Shown here piece after piece: positions 9,891-17,872 of a stretch of 34,041 bases of DNA. Within the stretch, counting starts at the first letter, position 1. Each line of letters begins with the position of its first letter. The notes beneath the pieces are model-generated. The model made no database searches and was not told where the DNA came from. It was given only the letters and a program-made list of their open reading frames with translations. The stretch covers positions 1 through 34,041 of the forward strand of contig JAGTSG010000015.1 of NCBI GenBank assembly GCA_018261655.1, in the 5' to 3' direction. Source of the DNA: Pseudomonadota bacterium. Its GTDB lineage: Bacteria > Pseudomonadota > Gammaproteobacteria > Steroidobacterales > Steroidobacteraceae. The translations under genes and the position numbers were made by a program.

Positions 9891-11576
9891 TCAGAACAGC
9901 CCTTCGGTCTGGCCGGATTCGCCGATGCGGATCCGCTCGGCGGCCGGCGACTTCGGCAGGCCCGGCATGGTCATGATGTCCCCGCAGATGACCACGATGA
10001 AGCCGGCGCCGGCGGCGAGCCGGACCTCGCGGATCGGCACCACGTGTCCGCTCGGCGCGCCGCGCAGGTCCGGGTCGGTCGAGAACGAGTACTGGGTCTT
10101 GGCGATGCACACCGGGAAGCGGCCAAAGCCCTCGGACTGGAGCTCGCGGAAACGGTCGCGCACCTTCTTGTCGGCGATGATGTCCGAGGCGCCGTAGAGC
10201 TCGGTCGCCACGGTGCGCACCTTGTCCCAGAGCGGCAGGTCGTCGGGGTAGAGCACCCTGAAGCCGTCACTCCCGCGGCGCGCCGGCCGGGCCGCCAGCT
10301 CGGTCACCGCCCGGGCCAGCTCCTCCGCACCCTTCGATCCCTCTGCATGGTGGCGGCACACGATCGCGTCCACGCCGAGCGTCTCGCGGCAGGCCTGCCG
10401 CACCAGTTCGTGCTCCGCCTCCGTGTCGGCGGCGAAGGCGTTGATGGCCACGACCGCCGGCACCCCGAACTTGCCCACGTTGCGCACGTGCCGCTGCAGG
10501 TTGGCGAGGCCACGTTGCAGCGCCCCCAGGTCCTCCTGCTCGAGCCGGTCGCGCGGCACGCCGCCGTGCATCTTGAGGGCACGCATGGTCGTCACCACGA
10601 CCGCGGCGGACGGCCTGAGCCCCGACATGCGGCACTTGATGTCGAAGAACTTCTCCGCGCCGAGGTCGGCGCCGAAGCCGGCCTCCGTGACCACGTAGTC
10701 GGCCAGCCGCAGCGCCGTGCGCGTCGCCACGACCGAGTTGCAGCCATGCGCGATGTTGGCGAACGGGCCGCCGTGGACGAAGGCGGGGTTCCCCTCCAGC
10801 GTCTGCACCAGGTTCGGCGCGAGCGCGTCCTTGAGCAGCACGGTCATCGCCCCCTGCGCCTTCAGGTCCGCGGTCCTTACCGGCGACTTGTCGCGCCGGT
10901 AGCCGATGATCATGCGGCCCAGCCGTTCCTCCAGGTCGCGCAGGTCGAGCGCCAGGCAGAAGACCGCCATGACCTCGGACGCCACCGTGATGTCGAACCC
11001 GTCCTCGCGCGGGTAGCCGTTGGCCGCGCCGCCGAGCGAGTTGATGATCGACCGCAGGGCCCGGTCGTTCATGTCCATCGCGCGCCGCCAGGTGATGCGG
11101 CGCCGGTCGAGGGTCAGCTCGTTGCCCCAGTGGACGTGGTTGTCGATCATCGCCGCCAGCAGGTTGTGGGCGGCGGTGATGGCGTGGAAGTCGCCGGTGA
11201 AGTGGAGGTTGATGCGTTCCATCGGCACCACCTGCGCGTGGCCGCCGCCCGCGGCACCGCCCTTCATGCCGAAGCACGGCCCGAGCGAGGGCTCGCGCAG
11301 GCAGATCGCGGCACGCTTGCCGATGCGGTTCAACGCGTCCCCGAGGCCGACCGACACGGTGGTCTTGCCCTCGCCCGCCGGCGTCGGGCTGGTCGCCGTC
11401 ACCAGGACCAGCCGGCCTTCGGAACGGCCGCCGAGCCCGGCGATGAAGTCCGGGGACAGCTTGGCCATCTCCCAGCCGTAGGGAATGAGCGCCTCCGGCG
11501 GGATGCCGAGCTTCGCGCCGATCTCGGTGATCGGCGCGAGCCTCTTCGAGCGGGCAATCTCGATGTCGGACTTCAT
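9891..11576 (-). CDS. fhs: Formate-tetrahydrofolate ligase
   Basis: The enzyme joins formate to tetrahydrofolate with ATP, giving 10-formyl-THF. The product is 561 residues, matching the family length of about 555-560. Visible motifs are the ATP loop [10 protein letters not shown], the signature [19 protein letters not shown] and [43 protein letters not shown], and the C-terminal [11 protein letters not shown]. The ATG at 11576 follows GTGAGG closely and lies 7 bases after the cysS stop, so it is the end of gltX-cysS-fhs. Many gammaproteobacteria lack fhs and use other routes to formyl-folate. Here it is beside folD and formate dehydrogenase, which gives a local formate-handling module. Confidence 0.97.
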   Translation of the reverse strand: MKSDIEIARSKRLAPITEIGAKLGIPPEALIPYGWEMAKLSPDFIAGLGGRSEGRLVLVTATSPTPAGEGKTTVSVGLGDALNRIGKRAAICLREPSLGPCFGMKGGAAGGGHAQVVPMERINLHFTGDFHAITAAHNLLAAMIDNHVHWGNELTLDRRRITWRRAMDMNDRALRSIINSLGGAANGYPREDGFDITVASEVMAVFCLALDLRDLEERLGRMIIGYRRDKSPVRTADLKAQGAMTVLLKDALAPNLVQTLEGNPAFVHGGPFANIAHGCNSVVATRTALRLADYVVTEAGFGADLGAEKFFDIKCRMSGLRPSAAVVVTTMRALKMHGGVPRDRLEQEDLGALQRGLANLQRHVRNVGKFGVPAVVAINAFAADTEAEHELVRQACRETLGVDAIVCRHHAEGSKGAEELARAVTELAARPARRGSDGFRVLYPDDLPLWDKVRTVATELYGASDIIADKKVRDRFRELQSEGFGRFPVCIAKTQYSFSTDPDLRGAPSGHVVPIREVRLAAGAGFIVVICGDIMTMPGLPKSPAAERIRIGESGQTEGLF

Positions 11577-11583
11577 GTGGGCC

Positions 11584-12987
11584 TCACTTTCGCCGCCAGG
11601 TCGTGCCGCCCGGACCGTCCTCCAGGATGACACCCGCCGCGGCCAGCTCGTCGCGCAGCCGGTCGGACTCGGCCCAGTCTTTTGCCCGCCGCGCCGCGGT
11701 GCGGGACGCAATCATCGCCTCGATCCGGCCGTCGTCCAGGCCGCCGCTGGCGGACTCGCCGGCCGTCAGCTCGGACCGGGTGGCGAGCCACGCACCCGGA
11801 TCGTGCTGCAGGATGCCCAGCACGCCGCCCAGGGCCCTGAGCTCGCCCGCCAGCGGCGACATCACGCCCGTATTCCCCGCCGCCTTGGCCGTGTTGAGTT
11901 CCCGCGCCAGCGTCTGCAGCACCGACAGCGCCTCCGGCGTGTTGAAGTCGTCGTCCATCGCCTCGCGGAAGCGGTCGGACCACGCCGTCGCGGGCGCCGG
12001 CGCCGCCGGGGCGACGTCGCGCAGCGCCAGGTACAGCCGCGACAGCGCGGCATCCGCCTGCTGCAGGTTGCCCTCGCTGTAGTTGATCGGCCCGCGGTAG
12101 TGGCTCGAGAGGATGAACGCCCGCAAGACCTCGGGCCGCAGTTTCGGCAGCACCTCGCGCACGGTGAAGAAGTTGCCGAGCGACTTCGACATCTTCTCGT
12201 CGTTGATGTTGAGGAAGCCGTTGTGCATCCACACGTCCACGAACTTCGAGCCGCAGGCCGCGCAGGTCTGCGCGATCTCGTTCTCGTGGTGCGGGAATTT
12301 CAGGTCCATGCCGCCGCCGTGGATGTCGAAGTGCCCGCCCAGCAGCGCCGTGGACATCGCCGAGCACTCGATGTGCCAGCCGGGCCGGCCCGCGCCCCAG
12401 GGCGAGTCCCAGGAGGGCTCGCCAGGCTTTGCCGCCTTCCACAGCACGAAGTCGAGAGGGTCGCGCTTGTGCTCGCCGATCTCGACGCGCGCCCCCGCGC
12501 GCAGGTCGGCCAGCCTCTTGCCGGAGAGGCGGCCGTAACCCTCGAACTTCGAGACGGAATACAGCACGTCCCCGTCGGCGACGTAGGCATAGCCCTTGTC
12601 GACCAGCGCCTGGATCATGGCGAGGATCTCGGGCATGTACTGCGTCGCCCGGGGCTCGTGGTGCGGCGGCAGCATGCCGAGACCCTCGAAGTCCTCGTGC
12701 ATCGCACGGATGAACTGCGCGGTCAGCTCGCCGACCGGCACGCCGTTCTCGGCTGCGCGCTGGATGATCTTGTCGTCGATGTCGGTGATGTTGCGGACGT
12801 AGGTCACCCGGTAGCCGCTGGCTTCGAGCCAGCGGCGGACGACGTCGAAGACGACCTGCGAGCGCGCGTGACCGACGTGGCAATAGTCGTAGACCGTCAT
12901 GCCGCAGACGTACATGCGGACGTGGCCGCGCTCGAGCGGCTCGAAGGCCTCCTTCCTGCCGGTCATCGAATTGTGGATCCGGAGCAT
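11584..12987 (-). CDS. cysS: Cysteinyl-tRNA synthetase
   Basis: A class I synthetase charging tRNA-Cys, 467 residues (E. coli 461). The HIGH motif is HVGH at 37-40 and KMSKS is at 265-269. The zinc ligands that select cysteine are all present: C28, C208, H233 and E237. The ATG shares its A with the gltX stop (TGATG), so translation is probably coupled. The position near folD matches the gammaproteobacterial folD-cysS neighbourhood, with fhs inserted between them here. Confidence 0.98.
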   Translation of the reverse strand: MLRIHNSMTGRKEAFEPLERGHVRMYVCGMTVYDYCHVGHARSQVVFDVVRRWLEASGYRVTYVRNITDIDDKIIQRAAENGVPVGELTAQFIRAMHEDFEGLGMLPPHHEPRATQYMPEILAMIQALVDKGYAYVADGDVLYSVSKFEGYGRLSGKRLADLRAGARVEIGEHKRDPLDFVLWKAAKPGEPSWDSPWGAGRPGWHIECSAMSTALLGGHFDIHGGGMDLKFPHHENEIAQTCAACGSKFVDVWMHNGFLNINDEKMSKSLGNFFTVREVLPKLRPEVLRAFILSSHYRGPINYSEGNLQQADAALSRLYLALRDVAPAAPAPATAWSDRFREAMDDDFNTPEALSVLQTLARELNTAKAAGNTGVMSPLAGELRALGGVLGILQHDPGAWLATRSELTAGESASGGLDDGRIEAMIASRTAARRAKDWAESDRLRDELAAAGVILEDGPGGTTWRRK

Positions 12988-14402
12988 CAGTCCCTTCCCC
13001 CGGCGTGCACGGCGAGCCGGTGGCGCAGTGTAGACGGTGGCAGCGCCCCGAGCAGCGGCCCGAGTTCGGGACCGTCGCCGCGGCCGGTCAGCGCGATGCG
13101 CAGCGGCATGAAGAGCTCCGCACCCTTGCGGCCGGTGCGCTGGCGGACCTCGCGGGCCAGCGCCGCGAGGTCCGGGCCCGTGGCCTCCAGCGCCGCGAGC
13201 GCCGCGCGGAAGAACCCCGGGCCGGCACGCTCCACGACCTGTGCCAGGTCATCCGGAAGCGGCGGCAGCTCTCCGAACAGCACCTCGACCCACGGCAGCG
13301 CGTCGCACGGAAAGACCACGTTGTGGCTCACGGTGGCGCCCAGCAGCCCGCGCTCGCGCGCGCCGAGCGAATCCGGCAGCGCCGGCGCCAGCCACGCCTC
13401 GAGCGCGGCAGGGTCCAGCCGTTTCACGGCCTCGCGCTGCCAGTGCTGGAGCTGGACCTCGTCGAAGTGCGCCGGGGCACGGCCCACGCGGTCCAGCCGG
13501 AATGCGCCGGACTGCGCCGCCGGATCGACCCAGTCGTCCGGCGCGCCGGCGTGGCCGAGGCGCAGCAGGTAGTTGGTGACGGCCGCCGGCAGGTACCCGG
13601 CCGCGCGCAGGTCGCCGACACTGGCACTGCCGCGCCGCTTGGAGAGCGGCGCGCCGTCGGCGCCCAGCAGCATCGGCAGGTGGCCGTAGGCAGGGGGCGC
13701 CAGGCCGAGCGCCTCGAGCAGCAGCAGCTGTCGCGGCGTGTTGGTCAGGTGGTCCTCGCCGCGCAGCACGTGTGTCACGCCCATGAGCGCGTCGTCGAGC
13801 GCGTTGCAGAAGAAGAACACGGGCACCCCGTCGGCACGGCGAACGACGAAGTCGCCGATCTCTTCGGTCGAGACCTCCTGCGGCCCGCGCACGAGGTCGT
13901 CGAAGGCGACCCGCCGTCCCGGCGGCACGCGGAAGCGCAGTGTGGGGCGACGTCCGGCCGCCTCGTGGCGCGCCCGTTCGATGGCGTTGAGTTCGCGGCA
14001 GGTCCCGGCGTAGCGCGGCGGCTGGCCGGCGGCGAGCTGGGTGCGGCGCGACACTTCGAGCTCGGTCGCCGAGCAATAGCACGGATAGGTGGAGCCGGTC
14101 CCGACCAGGCGTCGGTAGTGGTCCTCGTAGAGCCCGCCGCGGGCCGACTGGCGATAGGGCCCGCGCTCGTCCTCCTTCCCCGGCCCGGCCTCCCAGTCGA
14201 GGCCCAGCCAGCGCAGGTCGGCCAGCTGCGATTCCAGGAAGGCTTCGCTGCCACGCTCGAGGTCGGTATCCTCGACGCGCAGCACGAAGCGCCCGCCCTG
14301 CGCCTTCGCCAGCAGGTAGTTGAACAACGCCGTGCGCGCATTGCCGAGGTGCATGCGGCCGGTCGGACTGGGCGCGTAGCGGGTGGTGATCGGGCTCGGC
14401 AT
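12987..14402 (-). CDS. gltX: Glutamyl-tRNA synthetase
   Basis: A class I synthetase, 471 residues from the ATG at 14402. The N-terminus has [16 protein letters not shown] (the HIGH region) and [10 protein letters not shown] serves as KMSKS. A partial zinc knuckle is seen: C108, C110 and C135, with the E. coli histidine position occupied by Glu. This is a GluRS and not GlnRS, although it occupies the place held by glnS in Pseudomonas. Whether it is discriminating, or also charges tRNA-Gln for later amidation by GatCAB, cannot be told here. A GTG at 14411 is an alternative start but would lie upstream of the likely transcription start. It is first in gltX-cysS-fhs. Confidence 0.95.
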   Translation of the reverse strand: MPSPITTRYAPSPTGRMHLGNARTALFNYLLAKAQGGRFVLRVEDTDLERGSEAFLESQLADLRWLGLDWEAGPGKEDERGPYRQSARGGLYEDHYRRLVGTGSTYPCYCSATELEVSRRTQLAAGQPPRYAGTCRELNAIERARHEAAGRRPTLRFRVPPGRRVAFDDLVRGPQEVSTEEIGDFVVRRADGVPVFFFCNALDDALMGVTHVLRGEDHLTNTPRQLLLLEALGLAPPAYGHLPMLLGADGAPLSKRRGSASVGDLRAAGYLPAAVTNYLLRLGHAGAPDDWVDPAAQSGAFRLDRVGRAPAHFDEVQLQHWQREAVKRLDPAALEAWLAPALPDSLGARERGLLGATVSHNVVFPCDALPWVEVLFGELPPLPDDLAQVVERAGPGFFRAALAALEATGPDLAALAREVRQRTGRKGAELFMPLRIALTGRGDGPELGPLLGALPPSTLRHRLAVHAGGRD

Positions 14403-14411
14403 CAGCGGCAC

Positions 14412-14417
14412 AGTTTA
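14412..14417 (-). promoter_or_regulatory. Candidate -10 box for gltX-cysS-fhs
   Basis: Minus-strand TAAACT, identical to the -10 of the tRNA cluster, ends 9 bases before the gltX ATG. No ribosome-binding site is visible, so the transcript would have almost no leader. The -35 match is poor (GTGAGC at 17-base spacing). Confidence 0.4.
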
Positions 14418-14454
14418 CGGGATCGGACCCGGCCGCTCACGTGCCGTCATCGGT

Positions 14455-14460
14455 TAAGAT
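14455..14460 (+). promoter_or_regulatory. Candidate -10 box for the cyclophilin-lpxH transcript
   Basis: TAAGAT lies 35 bases before the ATG at 14496 in the short divergent gap with gltX. It is the same hexamer as at 4403-4408. No clear -35. Confidence 0.35.
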
Positions 14461-14495
14461 CAGCCTGCGACGCGGGCTCGACGGTGGACAACAGC

Positions 14496-15245
14496 ATGAA
14501 AGCACGGACGATGTGGGCTCTCCGGAGGTACCCGGTACCTTCCAGGTACCTGGTACCTCTTGCGGCAACCCTGGCAATCGCGCTGCCCTTCGGCGCCTCC
14601 GCGCAGCAGCCATCGAGCCTCGAGCCGCGCGTCCGGATCGAGACGACCGCAGGCGACTTCGTCATCCAGGTCGACACGGTGCGGGCGCCGCTCACCGCCG
14701 AGAATTTCCTGCGCTACGTGCGCGACGGCTTCTACGACGGCCTGATCCTGCACCGCGTGGTGGCGAACTTCGTGGTCCAGGGTGGCGGCTACCTGCCCGA
14801 CTTCAAGGCGCGGACGACGCGCGCCAGCATCCACAACGAGTCCGGCAACGGCCTGTCGAACCTGCGCGCCACCGTCGGCATGGCGCGCGGCGAGTCACCG
14901 CACTCGGCGACGTCGCAGTTCTACGTCAACGTCAAGGACAACCCCGGCCTCAACCCCCTGCCCAGCCGCTGGGGCTACGCCGTGTTCGGACAGGTGGTCG
15001 AGGGCATGGACGTGATCGACCGCATCGCCTACCTGCCGACCGGCGAGCGTGCGGGGTTCGGGGACACGCCGCTCGAGTCGATCGTCATCCGGCGTGCCTC
15101 GGTCGTGGGCGAGCCCTCGGCGCCGACCGCGGCGCCCGCCCCGCCCGCCCCGGGTGACGGCTCCGGCGCCTCCGGCGACGGCGGCCAGCAGGACGCCCCG
15201 GGCGGCGAATCGCCGGGCGAGACCGCGGCCGACCCGCCGGCGTGA
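14496..15245 (+). CDS. Cyclophilin-type peptidyl-prolyl isomerase, exported (PpiA-like)
   Basis: A cis-trans prolyl isomerase of 249 residues. The signal peptide has a basic n-region (about 1-20), a hydrophobic core VPLAATLAIALPFG and a likely cut at ASA/QQ, so a periplasmic location is expected. The bacterial cyclophilin domain (about 46-200) shows ETTAGDFVIQVD, APLTAENFLRYV, the catalytic region LILHRVVANFVVQGGG, and SQFYVN. A Pro/Ala/Gly-rich tail of about 45 residues, unusual for PpiA, extends the C-terminus. An 18-bp tandem repeat encodes RYPVPS/RYLVPL inside the signal peptide. The stop overlaps the lpxH GTG. Cyclophilin next to lpxH is a conserved pair in Pseudomonas. The alternative start at 14511 would shorten the n-region by five residues. 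Confidence 0.93.
   Translation: MKARTMWALRRYPVPSRYLVPLAATLAIALPFGASAQQPSSLEPRVRIETTAGDFVIQVDTVRAPLTAENFLRYVRDGFYDGLILHRVVANFVVQGGGYLPDFKARTTRASIHNESGNGLSNLRATVGMARGESPHSATSQFYVNVKDNPGLNPLPSRWGYAVFGQVVEGMDVIDRIAYLPTGERAGFGDTPLESIVIRRASVVGEPSAPTAAPAPPAPGDGSGASGDGGQQDAPGGESPGETAADPPA
14526..14558. repeat. Tandem AGGTACC-N-GGTACCT palindromes inside the cyclophilin signal-peptide codons
   Basis: Two copies of AGGTACC-N-GGTACCT (14526-14540 and 14544-14558) are joined by TCC, with an 18-bp period. Being a multiple of three, it encodes a repeated hexapeptide in frame. Positions 14545-14560 match the element at 27-42 at 15 of 16 bases, so this looks like a dispersed repeat that landed in a gene. 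Confidence 0.8.
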
Positions 15246-15967
15246 CCCGGCTCTTCGCCTCGGACCTGCACCTCGATCCGGGCCGGCCGGACATCACGAC
15301 CCAGTTTCTCGACTTCCTCGACGGCCCGGCCCGGGAGGCCGGGGCCCTGTACCTGCTCGGCGACCTCTTCGAAGCCTGGCTGGGCGACGATTCGCCCGGC
15401 ACGCTCGGCGAGACGGTCATGGCCGCGCTCGCGTCATTGTCTGCGTCCGGTGTCGGGCTCTTCATCATGCAGGGCAACCGCGACTTCCTGCTGGGCGAGG
15501 ATTTCTGCCGGCGCGCGGGCGGAACCCTGCTGACCGACCCGACGCTCGTCACGATCGGGCCGCAGCGGGTCCTGCTCACCCACGGCGATGCGCTGTGCAC
15601 CGGCGACGCCGGTTACCAGCGATTGCGGTCGCTGCTGCGGGACCCCGAGGTCCAGCGCGCCTTTCTCGCGCTGCCGGTGGACCGACGCCGCGTGCTGGCG
15701 GCCGAGGCCCGTGCCGGCAGCCGGGCGCACCTCGCCGGGGCCGACGAGTACGTCACGGACGTCAGCCCGGAAGCGGTCGAGCGCGTGTTGCAGCAGGCCG
15801 GCGTCTCGCTGCTGCTGCACGGTCACACCCACCGCCCCGCGGTCCATCGCTGGCGCGTGGCCGGGCGCGACTGCACCCGCATCGTGCTCGGCGACTGGCA
15901 CCGGCAGGGAAGCGTGCTGCGGTGGGACGAGACGGGCTACGAGCTGCTGGAACTGCCGCGGACCTGA
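15242..15967 (+). CDS. lpxH: LpxH, UDP-2,3-diacylglucosamine pyrophosphatase
   Basis: This peripheral membrane metallophosphoesterase cleaves UDP-2,3-diacylglucosamine to lipid X and UMP, the fourth step of lipid A synthesis. The product is 241 residues, the usual length. The calcineurin-like metal ligands are complete: D8 and H10 in SDLHLD, D41 in GDLFEAW, N79 in GNRDF, H114 in THGD, and the HGHTHRP motif near the C-terminus. The GTG start overlaps the cyclophilin stop as GTGA, so it is coupled to that gene. Its last 31 bases overlap the 3' end of the convergent miaE gene. Confidence 0.97.
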   Translation: MTRLFASDLHLDPGRPDITTQFLDFLDGPAREAGALYLLGDLFEAWLGDDSPGTLGETVMAALASLSASGVGLFIMQGNRDFLLGEDFCRRAGGTLLTDPTLVTIGPQRVLLTHGDALCTGDAGYQRLRSLLRDPEVQRAFLALPVDRRRVLAAEARAGSRAHLAGADEYVTDVSPEAVERVLQQAGVSLLLHGHTHRPAVHRWRVAGRDCTRIVLGDWHRQGSVLRWDETGYELLELPRT

Positions 15968-16617
15968 GGAGCCCCCGAGTGGAACCGGAACTGCGCATCC
16001 GGTGACGTCGCCAGCCCGGCTTCGGTCCCGGCCAGCGACGCCAGGCGCGCCTCGATGTCGAGCCCATGCCTGTCGGCATGACGGCGCGCCAGCGCCAGGT
16101 ACAGCGTGAAGTGTCGCGCCTCGGATTCCTCGAGGCCACGGTAGAAGGACGCCACCGGCGCCGGCAGGCGCGGCGCGAGGCCGGCGAAACGCTCGCAGGA
16201 TCGCGCCTCGATCAGGGCGCCGCAGAGCAGCAGGTCGAGCCGGCGCGCGGGCTCGCCGGTGGCGACCGCGGCGCGCAGCCCCTCGGCGTAGCGGGAAGGC
16301 TTGAGCCGCCGGTACGGCAGGCCGAGCGACATGAGCAGTTTCTGCACCTGCTCGAAGTGACGCAGTTCCTCGCGCGCCAGCCTCGACAGCTGCCGCGTCA
16401 GCTCGAAGTCGTCGGCGTAGGCGAACATGAGCGCCAGCGCCGTCGAGGCAGCCTTCTTCTCGCAGTTGGCGTGGTCCAGCAGCAGTTCATGCTGGCGCTC
16501 GGCGGCGGCGTCGAACCAGGCCGCCGGCGTGGGCGCCCTGAGGAGTTCCGTCGGGGATTGCGCCGCGGCGCCGCGCCAGGCGGCGTCAGAATCCCATCGC
16601 CTCGCGGTCCGCCTCAT
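15937..16617 (-). CDS. miaE: MiaE, tRNA 2-methylthio-N6-isopentenyladenosine-37 hydroxylase
   Basis: MiaE is a ferritin-like non-haem diiron monooxygenase that hydroxylates ms2i6A37 in tRNAs reading U-starting codons. The 226-residue product has the helical-bundle iron-ligand pattern: NCEKKAAST, REELRHFEQV, ALIEARSCERF and EESEARHFTLYL. The N-terminus has about 20 extra residues relative to homologues as I recall them. No other start is visible, and the ATG lies within the last 32 bases of the upstream kinase gene, which suggests coupled translation. Its stop lies inside lpxH on the other strand. It is the last gene of the purF-glycerate kinase-kinase-miaE run. Confidence 0.9.
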   Translation of the reverse strand: MRRTARRWDSDAAWRGAAAQSPTELLRAPTPAAWFDAAAERQHELLLDHANCEKKAASTALALMFAYADDFELTRQLSRLAREELRHFEQVQKLLMSLGLPYRRLKPSRYAEGLRAAVATGEPARRLDLLLCGALIEARSCERFAGLAPRLPAPVASFYRGLEESEARHFTLYLALARRHADRHGLDIEARLASLAGTEAGLATSPDAQFRFHSGAPQVRGSSSSS

Positions 16618-17860
16618 CCTTTTCCGCTTCCTTCAACGCGTCCACCAGCTGCTCGGCCGAAGAATAGCGGCGGGAGGGATCCTTGGCGATGCAGTTGAAG
16701 ATGATGGACTCGAACCGCTTGAGTTCCGGCCTGAGCTCGGGAAGCGGCGAATGGGCGTGCTTGTAGATGACCTGCATCGGCGTGCCGGCCACGTAAGGCT
16801 TACGCCGCGTCAGCATCTCGTAGAACATGATCCCGAGGCTGTAGAGATCGCTGCGCTCGTCCGTCTCGCGGCCGTGGCCCTGCTCCGGGCTCATGTAGTA
16901 CGGCGTGCCGAAGATCTCTCCGCTGCCGGTGATGTTGGCGTCGAGCTCGAGCTGCTTGGACATCCCGAAGTCGATGAGCACGACCGAGCCGTCCTCGCGC
17001 AGCATCACGTTGCCGGGCTTCAGGTCACGGTGCAGCACGCCGGCGGCATGCAGCGCCAGCAGCGCCTCCGCCATCTGCCGGACCAGGGTCGCTGCCTCGC
17101 GGGGCTTGAGGCCGGACTTGATGCGGGCGCGCAGGTCGCCCTGCGGGAAATATTCCATCGCGATGTAGGCGTAGTCGTCCCCCGCGCCGAAATCGAAGAT
17201 CTTCACGATGTTGGGGTGGCGGATCGCGGAGGCGATCTCGTACTCGCGCAGGAACCGGTCGAAGGTTTCCGCCGCCTTGCCGCCGACCTCCGGCGCCTGG
17301 CGCAGGACCTTGAGGGCGACCTTCTCGCCGGACGAGAGCCGGTCCGCGAGGTAGACCGTCGAGACCGGGCTTTCGGCCAGCTTGCGCACGAACCGGAAGC
17401 CGCGGATGGTCAGGTCGCCAAAACGGCACTGGCGTTCCTCGGCCTCGGTCCCGACGGCCGGCTCGGCCGCGCCGCGCCCCTTGCCCTGGCCGTGGGCCGC
17501 GCGCAATGCGCCGGCGAGCCGCTGGTGATCGATCTTGCGCTTCGACACGCACGCGAACGCGCCCGCCTTGCCGGCCTCGGACTCGGCCTCCGGCGACGGC
17601 TCCGACAGCAGGTACACGATCGGCGGGAAACCGGGTCGCCGCCGCAGGTCCTTCAGCCACTCGAGGCCCGTGCCCGCGCCCGGCTGGTCGTCGAGCAGCA
17701 CCACGTCGTAGCCGGAGGCCTGGAACTCCGCCGGCAGCTTTCCCTTCGTCGCCGGGTCGTACTCGGCGACCGTGGGTGCGTCAAAGGCGGTCGAGACGTG
17801 CTGCGCGAGCAGACGCCGGTAGACCTCTTCGTCGTCGATGACCAGCACGCGCAGGCCCAT
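16586..17860 (-). CDS. Response-regulator receiver domain fused to a Hanks-type Ser/Thr kinase
   Basis: A 424-residue cytoplasmic signalling protein. The N-terminal receiver domain (about 1-120) has the acidic pair D9/D10, phospho-acceptor candidates D57/D58 in VVLLDD, and K107. After a Gly/Ala-rich linker (about 121-145), a eukaryote-like kinase domain (about 152-412) has VALK (K184), HRDLKPGN (277-284), IDFG (DFG 297-299), GTPYYMSPEQ and SDLYSLG. The ATP-binding glycine loop reads KLAESPVSTVYLA, with none of the three usual glycines, though the other catalytic residues are intact. It has no membrane or PASTA segment. The partner histidine kinase and substrates are unknown. It is 9 bases downstream of glycerate kinase and overlaps miaE by 32 bases. 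Confidence 0.92.
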   Translation of the reverse strand: MGLRVLVIDDEEVYRRLLAQHVSTAFDAPTVAEYDPATKGKLPAEFQASGYDVVLLDDQPGAGTGLEWLKDLRRRPGFPPIVYLLSEPSPEAESEAGKAGAFACVSKRKIDHQRLAGALRAAHGQGKGRGAAEPAVGTEAEERQCRFGDLTIRGFRFVRKLAESPVSTVYLADRLSSGEKVALKVLRQAPEVGGKAAETFDRFLREYEIASAIRHPNIVKIFDFGAGDDYAYIAMEYFPQGDLRARIKSGLKPREAATLVRQMAEALLALHAAGVLHRDLKPGNVMLREDGSVVLIDFGMSKQLELDANITGSGEIFGTPYYMSPEQGHGRETDERSDLYSLGIMFYEMLTRRKPYVAGTPMQVIYKHAHSPLPELRPELKRFESIIFNCIAKDPSRRYSSAEQLVDALKEAEKDEADREAMGF

Positions 17861-17866
17861 ACCCGC

Positions 17867-17872
17867 ATTTTA
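17867..17872 (-). promoter_or_regulatory. Candidate -10 box for the receiver-kinase gene, leaderless type
   Basis: Minus-strand TAAAAT (5 of 6 to consensus) is followed by 6 bases and then the ATG. Transcription would start at the initiation codon itself. It overlaps the TAA stop of glycerate kinase. No good -35 and no ribosome-binding site are seen. Confidence 0.4.
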
